DNA of 64,000 nucleotides from positions 62,001-126,000 of the forward strand of contig JACRQF010000009.1 of assembly GCA_016222825.1 (NCBI GenBank), given 5' to 3'. A program made the position numbers and the translations under genes. The notes under the pieces are model-generated. The model did not search any database, was not told the origin of the DNA, and worked only from the letters and a program-made list of their open reading frames with translations. This DNA is from Verrucomicrobiota bacterium. GTDB lineage: Bacteria; Verrucomicrobiota; Verrucomicrobiia; CAIQCK01. Positions 1 through 9,041 of this stretch are shown here, piece by piece. Positions within the stretch are counted from its first letter, which is position 1. The number at the start of each line of letters is the position of its first letter.

Positions 1-1072
1 GCAGGCCGAGCCGCTCGTTGAGGTCCTCCAGCCGCGTCTCGCCGAGCACCAGCCACGCGCGATCCGACAACGGCCGGATGTCCTGCTCCGGCTGCCGGAA
101 CTCCCCCGCCGTGTCGCCGACGATTTCTTCGAGGATGTCGGACATGGTGATCACGCCCTCGGTGCCGCCAAACTCATCCACCACGACGGCCATCGGTTGC
201 TTGTGCATCTGAAAACTCTTCAGCAACCGCGCCGCGTTCATGGACTCCGGCACGAACGACGGCGGGTCCATGATCTCCAGCACGTCCTCGTCCGGCGAGA
301 GCAGGAACCGCCGCACGTCCAGGATGCCCACGATGGTGTCCGGCGACTCGTCATAAACCGGCACGCGCCGGTGGCCGGCTTTCTTCAGGAACGCGATCAG
401 CTCCGGCTTCGGCATCGTGGCTGGCGCGCACGCCATGTCCACGCGCGGCGTCAGCAGGTCCTTCGCGGTGTGCTTGCGCAGATGCAGGATGTCCTGAATC
501 ATGTTCTTCTCGGTCTCGCGCAGCACGCCCTCCTGTAGGCTGATCTCCAGCAGCGTGCCGACCTCCTCGTCGGAAAGGCCCGTGCTCTTGGCCGCCTTCG
601 GCGCCACCAGCCGCAGCAGCGCGTCCGAGAGACCCTGCGAGAACGCCAGCAACGGCCCCATCATCCGCACCAGCGCCAGCGTCGGCCCCGCCACCACGCG
701 CACCACCCGCATGGGATTGAGCACCGCCAGCAGCTTCGGCAACAACTCGCCCACCGTCACCAGCGCCACCACCATGATCGCAATCGTGCCGAGCGCCGCC
801 GTGGACGAGGGGTAATGCTGCGCCAGCAGCCAGAACACCAACGCCGTCGCGACCGTGTTGACGACGGTGTTGCCGAGCAGGATCGTCGAGAGCAGCCGCC
901 ACGGCATCTCGATCAACGCGGCCACGATCGCGCCGAGCGCGGGCGATTGCTCCGCCAGCCGGCGCGTGTGAATCTTCCCCAGCGAGAAAAGCGCCGTCTC
1001 CGTGCTGGAGAAAAACGCCGACAATCCCAGCAACAGCAGCAAGGCAAGCAACGGTATAAGCCAGTCAATCAT
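1..1072 (-). CDS. CNNM/CBS-domain membrane protein (CorC/HlyC-type), 3' end cut off by window
   Basis: The minus frame from the ATG at 1072 is open to the window edge, so the C-terminus is missing. It opens with a hydrophobic helix and the DUF21/CNNM signature SAFFSSTETALFSL, followed by further membrane segments. Two CBS domains come next, including the conserved stretch VVVDEFGGTEGVITMSDIL. The last visible residues, WLVLGETRLEDLNERLGL, begin the CorC_HlyC transporter-associated domain. Family members are cytoplasmic-membrane proteins tied to Mg/Co efflux or ion homeostasis; many are labelled haemolysin without evidence of lysis. Domain identity is secure, the transported ion is not known. 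Confidence 0.9.
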   Translation of the reverse strand, partial: MIDWLIPLLALLLLLGLSAFFSSTETALFSLGKIHTRRLAEQSPALGAIVAALIEMPWRLLSTILLGNTVVNTVATALVFWLLAQHYPSSTAALGTIAIMVVALVTVGELLPKLLAVLNPMRVVRVVAGPTLALVRMMGPLLAFSQGLSDALLRLVAPKAAKSTGLSDEEVGTLLEISLQEGVLRETEKNMIQDILHLRKHTAKDLLTPRVDMACAPATMPKPELIAFLKKAGHRRVPVYDESPDTIVGILDVRRFLLSPDEDVLEIMDPPSFVPESMNAARLLKSFQMHKQPMAVVVDEFGGTEGVITMSDILEEIVGDTAGEFRQPEQDIRPLSDRAWLVLGETRLEDLNERLGL

Positions 1073-1275
1073 CGCATGTGCGCGCGCACCAATGCAGCGA
1101 CCTTAGCCGACCACCGCCGCCCCCGTCAACGGCAGCCCGCACCCGGCGGGACGGAGGAAGCGTTTGCTGCTGCCAGCGCGCGCCGGAACCGGTATAGTCG
1201 CCGCCAGTGAAAGAAGAGCTTCGAGGAGATCATGGCCGGAAAAAGTGTCGCCCGGTTTCCGGCGAAAGAACTCTC

Positions 1276-1605
1276 ATGAATGGATGGTCGCTACTGTGTA
1301 TGAGATCTCTTGAACGCACGGCATTGGTCGCGGCAGTGGTGATTGAGTTGGCGCCGTTTCTTGGTTTGATTCTATGCGTATCGCAGGGGTGGACAGTCGT
1401 GGATTCATCATTCTGTTGGGTCGTGACGTGGATGAATGTGGCAGGGCTATATTTTGGTCATGAGTCTCTGTTTCTTTTACCTGGGATCTCCTATGCGGCG
1501 AAGATGATTGTGTTCCTTGGAGTCGCGTTTGTTGTGCAAGTCGCTGTCATTTGGCTGGTCATAATGATGGTGATGATGATCATCAGATCATTTCGTCGGC
1601 CGTAA
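1276..1605 (+). CDS. small hydrophobic membrane protein, unknown function
   Basis: A 109-aa product is read from the ATG at 1276; an upstream ATG at 1207 in the same frame would add 23 charged residues and looks less natural. The product has about three hydrophobic segments (around LVAAVVIELAPFLGLILCV, a central WVVTWMNVAGLYF region, and a C-terminal helix rich in V, I and M) and ends in a short basic tail RSFRRP. I do not recognise a family. Base composition is more AT-rich than the flanking genes, which could mean recent acquisition. Coding status rests on the coherent membrane topology only. Confidence 0.5.
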   Translation: MNGWSLLCMRSLERTALVAAVVIELAPFLGLILCVSQGWTVVDSSFCWVVTWMNVAGLYFGHESLFLLPGISYAAKMIVFLGVAFVVQVAVIWLVIMMVMMIIRSFRRP

Positions 1606-2123
1606 TTCACTTAAGCTTCACACTGGAAAAGTGTCCTCAGAATGTGTCTCGCGGAAAAAGGGTAACACTTCAAAAAGCGAACTGAGGGCCGGCGGAAAGC
1701 TTTCATCCGTCCGCAATTTCCGAAACTCTTCACTCTTCATTCTTCACTCTTCACTGCCGCCAGCTCTCGCCAACTCTCGCCAGTCTAGGCTTGTGTCGGC
1801 CGGGCTGGTTTGGTCAGTCTGCGGGCCGTTCTTAAAGGAGAAAATCGTGTCCGGCCTCGCGCCACATCGCTTCACGATTCCGCCGCTCCGCGGTGCTCCG
1901 GATGGCTGCGCACCCTCGCCCCGGCCGTTTTTCCTCCCTGCCTCTTAACCCGCTTCGTTCCTCTACCCGATTTTTCGACCGCACGGTTCCCGTCCCGCGG
2001 CATGGCGATCCCTCGCCGCCATGCCCTCCTTTCTGGCGGGACCGTGCGGTTGGTTTTCCCAATCCCGCCGCCCGGCTTTCTGGTGGCCATAACGAGCCAT
2101 CGGTGCCCGCCAACGCGTGGCCC
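1606..2123. other. intergenic stretch without a supportable gene
   Basis: About 500 bp between the small membrane protein and the repeat array. Reading frames are open on both strands here but share no recognisable protein. A short direct repeat of the form cactcttcattcttcactcttcac occurs around 1728-1758, and a run resembling aaaggag lies at 1835-1840. I see no tRNA, strong promoter or clear terminator. Confidence 0.5.
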
Positions 2124-2333
2124 GTTCCCGGGAACCGACGACTCGTTCCTTGGAACGAGCTATCCGCGCCCGGGAACGAGTCACGCGATCCCGGGAACGA
2201 GTCATTGGTTCCCAGGAACGAGCTATCCGTTCCCGGGAACGAGCCACTCGTTCCAAGGAACGAGCTATTGGTTCCCAGGAACGAGTCATTGGTTCCCGGG
2301 AACGAGCTATTCGTTCCAGGGAACGAGCTGTTC
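2124..2333. repeat. 21-bp tandem array, 10 units, each with a TTCC-N2-GGAA dyad
   Basis: Ten consecutive 21-bp units (starting at 2124, 2145, 2166, 2187, 2208, 2229, 2250, 2271, 2292 and 2313) keep exact phase; an eleventh begins at 2334 and decays. Most units begin with GTTCCCGGGAAC or a variant with TT, CA, AA or AG at the centre (units 3 and 4 differ in the first bases), then CGAG and a variable tail such as CTATTC or TCATTG. Substitutions at the dyad centre often keep near-symmetry. Because 21 is a multiple of three, all frames stay open and give 7-residue repeats on both strands, so the overlapping ORFs are probably not genes. The array ends about 70 bp before the next ORF. Confidence 0.9.
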
Positions 2334-2406
2334 GTTCCGGGGGGCTTTTCAGGGCGTTTTCGCGAATTTGCACGTAAAACACACCCAAACCTGAGGAGAC
2401 GATAAG

Positions 2407-2700
2407 ATGCCAGAGAACCTGCCACGTTCAGACGACCGGCTCAGCCGGTGGCTGGACCAGTTCCTGTCCGCGGCTACGGACAACGCCACGGCGTTGGGCC
2501 TCGCTCCGCCCGCCCGCGTTGGGGGGCGGGCGTCGTCGACGGCGCAATGGAAACTGGTGATGGAGGCGACGATGTTTGTCACGAACGAGACCGTTCTGGT
2601 CTGGAGCGGCGCAAAAACCGGCGGCAACGATCCCGCCGGCATCTACACGCGCCTCGCCGGCCTCGTTCCGCTCGCGTCGCTGACGTTGGAGGCGGTGTAG
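2407..2700 (+). CDS. small protein downstream of the 21-bp array, unknown function
   Basis: The 97-aa ORF has a good ribosome-binding site (GAGGAG at 2393-2398) before the ATG at 2407. The N-terminus, PRSDDRLSRWLDQFLSA followed by NATALGL, resembles from memory the start of a larger family of uncharacterised Verrucomicrobiota/Planctomycetota proteins, which would make this a shortened member; that is inference. There is no signal peptide, and no motif is recognised in the C-terminal half (AQWKLVMEATMFVTNETV). It sits directly after the repeat array, which could form its leader. It may be a truncated remnant. Confidence 0.45.
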   Translation: MPENLPRSDDRLSRWLDQFLSAATDNATALGLAPPARVGGRASSTAQWKLVMEATMFVTNETVLVWSGAKTGGNDPAGIYTRLAGLVPLASLTLEAV

Positions 2701-3390
2701 TCCGCGCCGGGCAACCGTGCGCATTTGCGCGTGCGGGAAGCGCGTTTTCGCTTGGCAGATTTCAGCCTCCATGCGGCTGGAGGCGATGGCTTCTTTGCGT
2801 GTTCTCCGACTTGCACAGGTGTTTCGACGCGCCGCGGACATCTCTCTCGACAGCCCCCATGCCGTGGCACATGCCATGCAGCAGTTATGTGACGTGAGCA
2901 AAGGAACAACAAGCGCGGCGAAGAAGAACAAGAGAGCGACAAGATCATCGTCGCTCCTCCGCCGTTGGACGATGGTTTGCGGCGACCAGTCCCAACGACG
3001 CTCCGCTTCGCCCGCCAACTCCGCAGCCGGCGCCGGCCGCAACTCTTATTTCCAGGTCACTCCCGCCCGGACAGCCCGCGGCGATGCATCGCAATCCATA
3101 CGGATGATGACCACCTCGATCTCAGGCGTCACCACGGTGTCTGCATCGAGGACGAAGGTCACTCTTGCTTCGTTAAACTTACAGCCCCAGTTCAGGAGGC
3201 ATGACTAGCCGAAGACACCCGGCACAGGCTTTGCGACAGAAGTAGTTCATGCGTGGGATGTGGTAGCGGATGGGCGCGGCTGCGCAAGCAGCCGCGCCCC
3301 ATTTGTTTTGCTGCATTTGAACTTGAACGGCGTGAGGGCGGGGTTATGTATGGTGTTGCAGCCGGTGGCTGCGTGGACGAGAGACAAGTC
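2701..3390. other. gap with a possible minus-strand gene remnant
   Basis: About 690 bp with no convincing complete gene. On the minus strand, 3204 down to a stop at 3046 is an open frame of 52 codons with protein-like composition (VTFVLDADTVVTPEIEVV, then IIRMDCDASPRAV). It has no ATG at its beginning and a stop just upstream, so it could be the 3' end of a decayed gene. The longer plus-strand frames across 2717-3208 are rich in Arg, Ser and Ala and look like shadows. Confidence 0.3.
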
Positions 3391-4233
3391 ATGGCAATGG
3401 AACAACCAACGGTGGCGATCATCATCCCGGTGCGGAACCGCGCGGCGGAGATGCGGCGGTTGCTGGAGAGCATCGCCAAACAGGACTACCCGCTGGAGAA
3501 GATCGCGGTGGTCGTGATGGACGCGGTAAGCACCGACGGCACGCAGGAGGCCTGCCGGAAGTTCCCGTTCGTGAGGCTCATCGAACTGCCGGTCGAGCGG
3601 CACGTCAGCCGCAACAAGGGCGTCGCGGCGACGGACACGAAGTATGTGGTCCACATTGACTCGGACATGGAGATGGTGCCGGGGACGATCTCCACGCTGG
3701 TGAAGATCGCCGAGGAGGAGAAGTTCGATTTTCTCTCCATCCCGGAGCGCTCGACGGGCAACACGCTCTGGGCGCGGGCGCGGGCGCTGGAGAAGATCGT
3801 GATTGACGACGACCCCGACCGCTGCGGCGCGCGGTTCATGACGCGCAAGGCGTTCGACACGGTGGGCGGGTATGACGAGCAGATTCTGTTTTCGGAGGAC
3901 TACAACATCCACACGCGGCTCGTGCAGGCGGGTTTCCGGCATCGCGTGGCGAAGGAGACGTTTCTCTGGCATCACGAGGGCTGCACGGTGTTGCAGGCGG
4001 CGCGGAAGCAGTTCTACTACAGCCAGTCGGCGCATCTTTACTTCAGGAAGTTCAAGGGCGTGACCGTCCGCCAATACAACCCGTTCCGGGCCGCCTACCT
4101 CAAACACACGAAGCTGATCCTCCAGCACCCGGTGCTCTTCACGTCGTTGCTGCTCGGCAAAGCCCTCACCTACGCCACCGGCTTCTCCGGCATGTGCTAC
4201 GGCTACCTGCGCGACCGTTTCGGCTCAAAGTGA
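3391..4233 (+). CDS. family 2 glycosyltransferase
   Basis: The start is taken at the ATG at 3391, giving MAMEQPTVAIIIPVRNRAAE; the frame is open further upstream but that part does not look like protein. The 280-aa product has the GT-A fold: the opening strand VAIIIPVRNR, DAVSTDGT (nucleotide-binding region), HIDSDMEM as the metal-binding DxD-like motif, GARFMTRKAF, and SEDYNIHTRLVQAGFR matching the acceptor-side ED motif. A hydrophobic C-terminal stretch (LFTSLLLGKALTYATGFSG) may anchor it to the membrane. Such enzymes transfer a sugar from a nucleotide donor to a polysaccharide or lipid; the acceptor cannot be told. The next gene overlaps its stop by 4 bp (GTGA), so the two are probably translationally coupled. 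Confidence 0.85.
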   Translation: MAMEQPTVAIIIPVRNRAAEMRRLLESIAKQDYPLEKIAVVVMDAVSTDGTQEACRKFPFVRLIELPVERHVSRNKGVAATDTKYVVHIDSDMEMVPGTISTLVKIAEEEKFDFLSIPERSTGNTLWARARALEKIVIDDDPDRCGARFMTRKAFDTVGGYDEQILFSEDYNIHTRLVQAGFRHRVAKETFLWHHEGCTVLQAARKQFYYSQSAHLYFRKFKGVTVRQYNPFRAAYLKHTKLILQHPVLFTSLLLGKALTYATGFSGMCYGYLRDRFGSK

Positions 4234-5465
4234 GCGCCAACGACAAACCCAAGCTGCGCCCCATCGAGGCGTTTCCCGTCGAGCACGACGGGCGGCGGCT
4301 GGTCGTGCTGCGCGATGCGCTGCGCTGGACGGACAACTCCGTCGTCGTTTCGCCGACGCTGATTCCCATTCTCCAGCGGCTCACCGGCAAGAACACCGTG
4401 GTGGACATCCAGGCGGAGTTCGCGCGCGCCACCGGCCAGATTTTGCCGAGCGAGGCGCTCAACGGCGTGATCGCCAAGCTCGACGAGGCGCTGCTGCTCG
4501 ACAACGAGCGGTTCCAGCAATATCGCGACCAGCTTGTGCGCGAATTCCGCGAATCGCCCGTGCGGCCCGCCGCGCACGCCGGCGCGAGCTATCCCGACGA
4601 GCCGGCGGAACTCGCCGCGATGCTCAACGAACATCTCGCCGCCGCCGGCGTCGGGCCGGCCGGCGCGGCCCCGTCCGCCGGCCAGCTCGCCGGCCTCATT
4701 GCGCCGCACATTGACCTGCGCCGCGGCGGGCCGTCGTTTGCGCGCGCCTACCGCCAACTCCACGGGCGCGACGACATCGAGCTATTCGTCATCCTCGGCA
4801 CGTGCCACCTACCGATGCGCCACCGCTTCGGCGGGCTGCGGAAGGATTACGCGACGCCGTTCGGCACGGCGCAGACCGACCGCGACGCGCTCGAATCGCT
4901 CGCTGCGGAGCTGCCGTTCGGTTTCTTCGACGACGAATGGGCGCACCGCTCCGAGCACAGCATCGAGTTCCAGACCGTCTGGCTCCAGCACATTTTCGGC
5001 GGCAACCTCAAGGCTCGTATCGCGCCGGTGCTGGTCGGCTCCTTCCACGAGTTCAGCGAGGCCGGCGCGTCGCCGCTCGGCGATCCGCAGGTGGCGGGCT
5101 TCACACAGGCACTGCGCAAGCTCGTGGAGGCGCGGCGCGGCAAGGTCTGCGTCATCGCCGGTGTGGACTTCGCGCATATCGGCGGCAGGTTCGGCGACGA
5201 GGAGGCGATGGACGAAGCGCGCCGCTCCCGGTTGGAGCGCGACGACCGCGCGATGCTCGACACGATCCTCTCCTGCGACGCGGAAATGTTTCAGTGCAAC
5301 ATCGCTGCCGACAAGGACGCGCGGCGCATCTGCGGCTACCCGGCCATCTACACGCTGCTGGCGGCTCTCCGGCCGGCGGCGGCGCGCTTCCTCGACTACG
5401 CCCAGTCACACGAGCCGGAGACCAACTCCGTCGTCAGCTTCGGCAGCGCGGCGTTTTACCGCTGA
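4230..5465 (+). CDS. MEMO1-family / AmmeMemoRadiSam system protein B
   Basis: The start is the GTG at 4230, overlapping the glycosyltransferase stop (4231-4233). The product of 411 aa has an N-terminal extension of about 120 residues (LRDALRWTDNSVVVSP and a helical region) and then a MEMO core: AGASYPDEPAEL, LIAPHIDLRRGG, FVILGTCHL, RSEHSIEFQTVWLQHIF, VCVIAGVDFAHIGGRF and a C-terminal SFGSAAFYR. The His/Asp/Cys pocket of the family appears present. In bacteria MEMO proteins often accompany a radical SAM enzyme and an AMMECR1 protein; neither lies in the adjacent sequence. Substrate is unknown. Confidence 0.85.
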   Translation: MSANDKPKLRPIEAFPVEHDGRRLVVLRDALRWTDNSVVVSPTLIPILQRLTGKNTVVDIQAEFARATGQILPSEALNGVIAKLDEALLLDNERFQQYRDQLVREFRESPVRPAAHAGASYPDEPAELAAMLNEHLAAAGVGPAGAAPSAGQLAGLIAPHIDLRRGGPSFARAYRQLHGRDDIELFVILGTCHLPMRHRFGGLRKDYATPFGTAQTDRDALESLAAELPFGFFDDEWAHRSEHSIEFQTVWLQHIFGGNLKARIAPVLVGSFHEFSEAGASPLGDPQVAGFTQALRKLVEARRGKVCVIAGVDFAHIGGRFGDEEAMDEARRSRLERDDRAMLDTILSCDAEMFQCNIAADKDARRICGYPAIYTLLAALRPAAARFLDYAQSHEPETNSVVSFGSAAFYR

Positions 5466-5504
5466 CGGCTTGCCTTCACTGGCGTTGCTGATACGCTCGC
5501 GCCC

Positions 5505-7058
5505 GTGAAGCGATTCGCTGGATGGAAATCCTGGCTGCTGGTGCTGGCCGTCGCGCTGTTGCCGCTCACTGCAACGGCCGCGTCACCAGCGCCGCGTGTT
5601 GCCGCTGCGCCGGCGCTTGACCAGGCCGCCGGCATCATCGCCGCTGGCACGCCGGCGGCAACTCCCTACTATGTCCGCGACAGCGGCAAAGCCGGGCCGA
5701 CCGTGGTCATCACCGGCGGCGTCCACGGCGACGAGCCGGCCGGCGCGTATGCCGCCGAGCAGATCCGCCACTGGCCCATCACGCGCGGCACGCTCATCGT
5801 CGTGCCGCGCGCCAACGTCGTCGCGCTGAAGGCCAACAAGCGCAACACGCCCGGCGAACCCGCCGAGTCGGCCAATCTCAACCGCAATTTCCCCAAAGCG
5901 AAGGAAGGCGGCCCGGCGCGCGGCGCGCTGGCGACGGCGTTGTGGAACTTCGTCAGGCAACAGAAGCCGGCGTGGGTCGTGGACCTGCACGAAGGCTCCG
6001 ATTTCAACGCCATGACCAACAAGAGCGTTGGCAGCAGCGTCATCGTCTTCCCAACGCCGGACGGCAAGGCCGTCTCGCCGGCGATTCAAGCCGCCGTCAA
6101 CGCCACCGTCACCAACCAGAACCGTCGCTTCACGCTGCGCGGTCCGCCGGTGGACGGCAGCCTCGCCCGGGCCGCTGGCGCGCATCTCGGCGCGAACGCG
6201 CTGATCCTGGAAACCACGACCAAGAGCCAGGCGTTGTCCGTCCGCGCCCGGCAGCACCGCATCATGGTCTTCGCGTTGCTTGCGCGTCTCGACATGACCG
6301 GCGGCAAGCTGTCGCCGGACACAATGCTCGCGCGCGCCCCGTCCAACACTCCGCCGCCGATTCGCCTCGCAGTTTACGACGCCGGCGGCACCGGCGGCAC
6401 TGGCGCGGCGCGGATTATCGAGCAGATCGGCAAGCAACAAGGCGCCGTCGTTGTGCGCGTCTGCGGCGACGACATTCTCGCGGGGGCGCTCGACCAGTTC
6501 AACGCGCTTGCCGTCCCCGGCGGCAGCGGCAGCAAGGAAGCCGCGTCCATTGGCGAGGACGGCCGCGCACGCATCCGGAAGTTTGTCGAGAACGGCGGCG
6601 GCTACGTCGGCATCTGCGCCGGCGCTTATCTGGCCACGAGCGGTTTCTCGTGGGGCTTGAAGATTCTTGATGCAAAAACCGCCTCGCCGAAATGGGAGCG
6701 CGGCCGCGCGATGGTGAAGATCGAACTGACCAGCCGGGGCCGCGAAATCCTCGGCGAACGTCGCGGCGAGTTCGACTGCAAATACGCCAACGGCCCCATC
6801 CTCTGCCCTGCCAACGTCGAGTCGCTGCCTGACTACGAGCCGCTGGCGTTCTTCCGCACCGAAGTCGCCGAGAAGAACGCCCCCAAAGGCATTATGATCA
6901 ACTCGCCCGCCATCGTCGCCGGCTGCTGCGGCAAAGGCCGCGTCATCGCCATCAGCCCGCACCCGGAACAGACGCCGGGCTTGGAGGACTTTATCCCGCG
7001 CGCCGTCGCGTGGGTCGCCAACCGGACAAACTCATTGTCATTCACCCCCAAGCCATGA
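5505..7058 (+). CDS. exported M14-type zinc hydrolase fused to BPL_N (GATase-like) domain
   Basis: A GTG start at 5505 gives a 517-aa protein with a signal peptide (WLLVLAVALLPLTATAA). Residues about 55-260 are a succinylglutamate-desuccinylase/aspartoacylase-like carboxypeptidase: GGVHGDEPAG supplies zinc ligands H74 and E77, LNRNFP lies at 125-130, DLHEG supplies H162, and E236 in LILETTTK fits the catalytic Glu. Residues about 285-510 form a BPL_N/class-I glutamine-amidotransferase-like domain with VPGGSGS and the nucleophile-elbow sequence GGGYVGICAGAYLA (C370). The two domains are normally separate, so this is a real fusion, or two exported activities in one chain. The downstream gene overlaps by ATGA. 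Confidence 0.8.
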   Translation: MKRFAGWKSWLLVLAVALLPLTATAASPAPRVAAAPALDQAAGIIAAGTPAATPYYVRDSGKAGPTVVITGGVHGDEPAGAYAAEQIRHWPITRGTLIVVPRANVVALKANKRNTPGEPAESANLNRNFPKAKEGGPARGALATALWNFVRQQKPAWVVDLHEGSDFNAMTNKSVGSSVIVFPTPDGKAVSPAIQAAVNATVTNQNRRFTLRGPPVDGSLARAAGAHLGANALILETTTKSQALSVRARQHRIMVFALLARLDMTGGKLSPDTMLARAPSNTPPPIRLAVYDAGGTGGTGAARIIEQIGKQQGAVVVRVCGDDILAGALDQFNALAVPGGSGSKEAASIGEDGRARIRKFVENGGGYVGICAGAYLATSGFSWGLKILDAKTASPKWERGRAMVKIELTSRGREILGERRGEFDCKYANGPILCPANVESLPDYEPLAFFRTEVAEKNAPKGIMINSPAIVAGCCGKGRVIAISPHPEQTPGLEDFIPRAVAWVANRTNSLSFTPKP

Positions 7059-7765
7059 ATCACCTTGCCAAGTCTCTCGCTCTGACCGTCCTCTTGCTCG
7101 CGTCACCTCGCACGATTGCGGCGGAGCCGTGGGACCCGGCCAGCGCCTACCACGAGCGCCAGATCGAAGGCTGGCGGGTGCTGGTCAACCAGAAACTCGA
7201 CTGCAATGAACAGCGCAAGCTGTGCGACGAGGCGCTGAAGTTGCTGGGCGATCATCTCTACCGCGTCAGCCGCGTTGTGCCGGCGGAGGCGCTGGCGAAG
7301 TTGCGACAGGTGCCCATCTGGGTGGAACTGTCGCATCCGAAACACAAGTGCATGTGCTACCACCCGTCACCCGTCTGGCTGCGCGAGCACGGGATGAACC
7401 CGGAGAAGGCCGGCGGCGTGGAGCTTGCCAACGCGGCGACGTTCCTTAAGTGGACGCGCGAGCAGCCGTGGATGGTGCTGCACGAACTGGCCCACGCCTA
7501 TCACCACAAGGTCCTCGGCCACGGCCACAAGGAACTCAAGGAGTGTTTCCAGCGTGCCGTCGCCTCCAAGAGCTACGAAACCGTCCTCTACATTCACGGC
7601 GACAAGAAGCGCCACTACGCGCTCAACAACGACCAGGAATACTTCGCCGAGGCCACCGAGGCGTTCTTTGGCACCAACGACTTTTATCCGTTCGTCCGCG
7701 CCGAGCTGAAGGAACACGACCCGGAGTTGTTCAAGCTGTTATGCAAACTCTGGGGCGAAAAGTAG
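7055..7765 (+). CDS. exported HExxH zinc metalloprotein
   Basis: The start is the ATG at 7055, overlapping the upstream stop (7056-7058); the longer frame from 7010 would destroy the signal peptide LALTVLLLASPRTIAAEP. The mature part of the 236-aa protein has the zinc-protease motif HELAHAYH (H143, E144, H147), with DQEYFAEATEAFFG downstream supplying a likely third acidic ligand. Cys/His-rich sequence (SHPKHKCMCYHPSP, around residues 93-105) precedes it. This layout matches uncharacterised exported metallopeptidase-like proteins of Planctomycetota and Verrucomicrobiota. Together with the M14 fusion upstream and the serine hydrolase downstream it makes a small peptidase cluster. Confidence 0.8.
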   Translation: MNHLAKSLALTVLLLASPRTIAAEPWDPASAYHERQIEGWRVLVNQKLDCNEQRKLCDEALKLLGDHLYRVSRVVPAEALAKLRQVPIWVELSHPKHKCMCYHPSPVWLREHGMNPEKAGGVELANAATFLKWTREQPWMVLHELAHAYHHKVLGHGHKELKECFQRAVASKSYETVLYIHGDKKRHYALNNDQEYFAEATEAFFGTNDFYPFVRAELKEHDPELFKLLCKLWGEK

Positions 7766-7820
7766 TCGCGCGGCGAACGTTCCTTGTCACGCAGCGGGCG
7801 TCGCGTTACCATCGCCGGCC

Positions 7821-9041
7821 ATGAAGACCGTTCTTCGTTCCAGCCTGGCCCTCCTGTCGCTGCTTCTGGTTGCCACCGCTTTCGCCGCGCCGCCGAATCC
7901 CGCCGCGCTTGGCATGGACGCGGCGAAGCTGAGGGAGATTCCGAAGCGGATGCAGAAGTTTGTAGAGGACGGCGTTCTCTCCGGCGCGGTGACGCTCGTG
8001 GCGCGGCGCGACGGCGTCGCCTGTCTCGATGCGGTCGGCTTCAGCGATCTCGCGGCAAAGAAGCCGATGCGCGCAGACGACCTGTTCTGGATCGCTTCGA
8101 TGACCAAGCCGCTCACGGCCACGTGCGTCCTGATGCTTCAGGACGAGGGCATGCTTTCGGTCGAGGACCCGGTTGAGAAACACTTGCCGGAGTTCAAGGG
8201 CCAATGGATGGTCGCCGGGCGCGGCAAGGACACGCTGACGCTCAAGCATCCGGCGCGGCCGATCACGCTGCGCGACCTGCTCACGCACACGTCCGGCATC
8301 GCGAACGTGGAGCCGCCGCGCCCGACTTGCTCGCTCGCCGAGCTGGTGATGGCCTATGCGCACCGGCCGTTGTTGTTCGAGCCGGGCAGCGCATGGGCCT
8401 ACTCCACCGCCGGCATCAACGTCCTCGGCCGCGTCGTCGAGGTCGTGTCGGGCCGGCCGTTCGCGGAGTTTCTCGACGCTCGCCTGCTCAAGCCGCTCGG
8501 CATGAAAGACACGACGTTCTGGCCGACGCCGGCCCAGGCGCGCCGCGTCGCCAAAGCCTACCAGCCTCGCGAGGGCGGCGGCCTGGAAGAAGCGGGCAAC
8601 TACTTCATCAAAGGTCCGTTGACGTCGCGCGACCGCACGCCGTTTCCCGGCGGCGGGTTGTATTCCACCGCGCCCGACCTCGTCCGCTTCCACCGGATGA
8701 TTCTCAACGACGGCGAGAGCGGCGGACGGCGCTACGTGTCGAAGGCCGCGGTCGGGCAGATGACGCGCACGCAGACGGGCGAGTTGAAGACCGGCTTCGT
8801 CGAAGGCATGTCGTTCGGCCTCGGCTGGGGCGTGGTGCGCCAGCCGGCCGGTGTGACGGCGATGCTCTCGCCCGGCACGTGCGGCCACGGCGGCGCTTAC
8901 GGCACGCAGGGCTGGATTGACGCGAAGCAAAACATGATCGTCGTGCTGATGATTCAACGCCTGAAGCTTCAACCGAACGGCGACGGCTCTGTCGTCCGCG
9001 GCGCGTTTCAGGAAGCAGCGGTGGCGGCGATCAGGAAGTGA
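7821..9041 (+). CDS. exported serine hydrolase, beta-lactamase/class C PBP family
   Basis: The 406-aa product starts with a signal peptide (LALLSLLLVATAFAA). Family signatures are clear: SMTK with nucleophile S93 and K96, the YST triad in SAWAYSTAGIN, and a KTG-equivalent HGG in GTCGHGGAYGTQGW near residue 355. The sequence LRDLLTHTSGI is typical of beta-lactamase-related esterases and D-aminopeptidases. It probably acts in the periplasm on peptides, esters or cell-wall fragments; true beta-lactam resistance is unlikely from context. It lies 55 bp after the metalloprotein gene and may share its transcript. Confidence 0.88.
   Translation: MKTVLRSSLALLSLLLVATAFAAPPNPAALGMDAAKLREIPKRMQKFVEDGVLSGAVTLVARRDGVACLDAVGFSDLAAKKPMRADDLFWIASMTKPLTATCVLMLQDEGMLSVEDPVEKHLPEFKGQWMVAGRGKDTLTLKHPARPITLRDLLTHTSGIANVEPPRPTCSLAELVMAYAHRPLLFEPGSAWAYSTAGINVLGRVVEVVSGRPFAEFLDARLLKPLGMKDTTFWPTPAQARRVAKAYQPREGGGLEEAGNYFIKGPLTSRDRTPFPGGGLYSTAPDLVRFHRMILNDGESGGRRYVSKAAVGQMTRTQTGELKTGFVEGMSFGLGWGVVRQPAGVTAMLSPGTCGHGGAYGTQGWIDAKQNMIVVLMIQRLKLQPNGDGSVVRGAFQEAAVAAIRK

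Noticed and set aside
2124-2333. CRISPR array
   Set aside because: Units are contiguous without spacers and no cas gene is nearby; the same applies to 42029-42280.
1810-2425. Overlapping ORFs on both strands through the 21-bp array
   Set aside because: The 21-bp period keeps several frames open; heptad peptides on both strands point to DNA repeats rather than proteins.
7821-9041. True beta-lactamase resistance gene
   Set aside because: The protein has the SxxK/YST fold of the whole class C serine hydrolase family, which is mostly non-resistance; nothing in context supports resistance.
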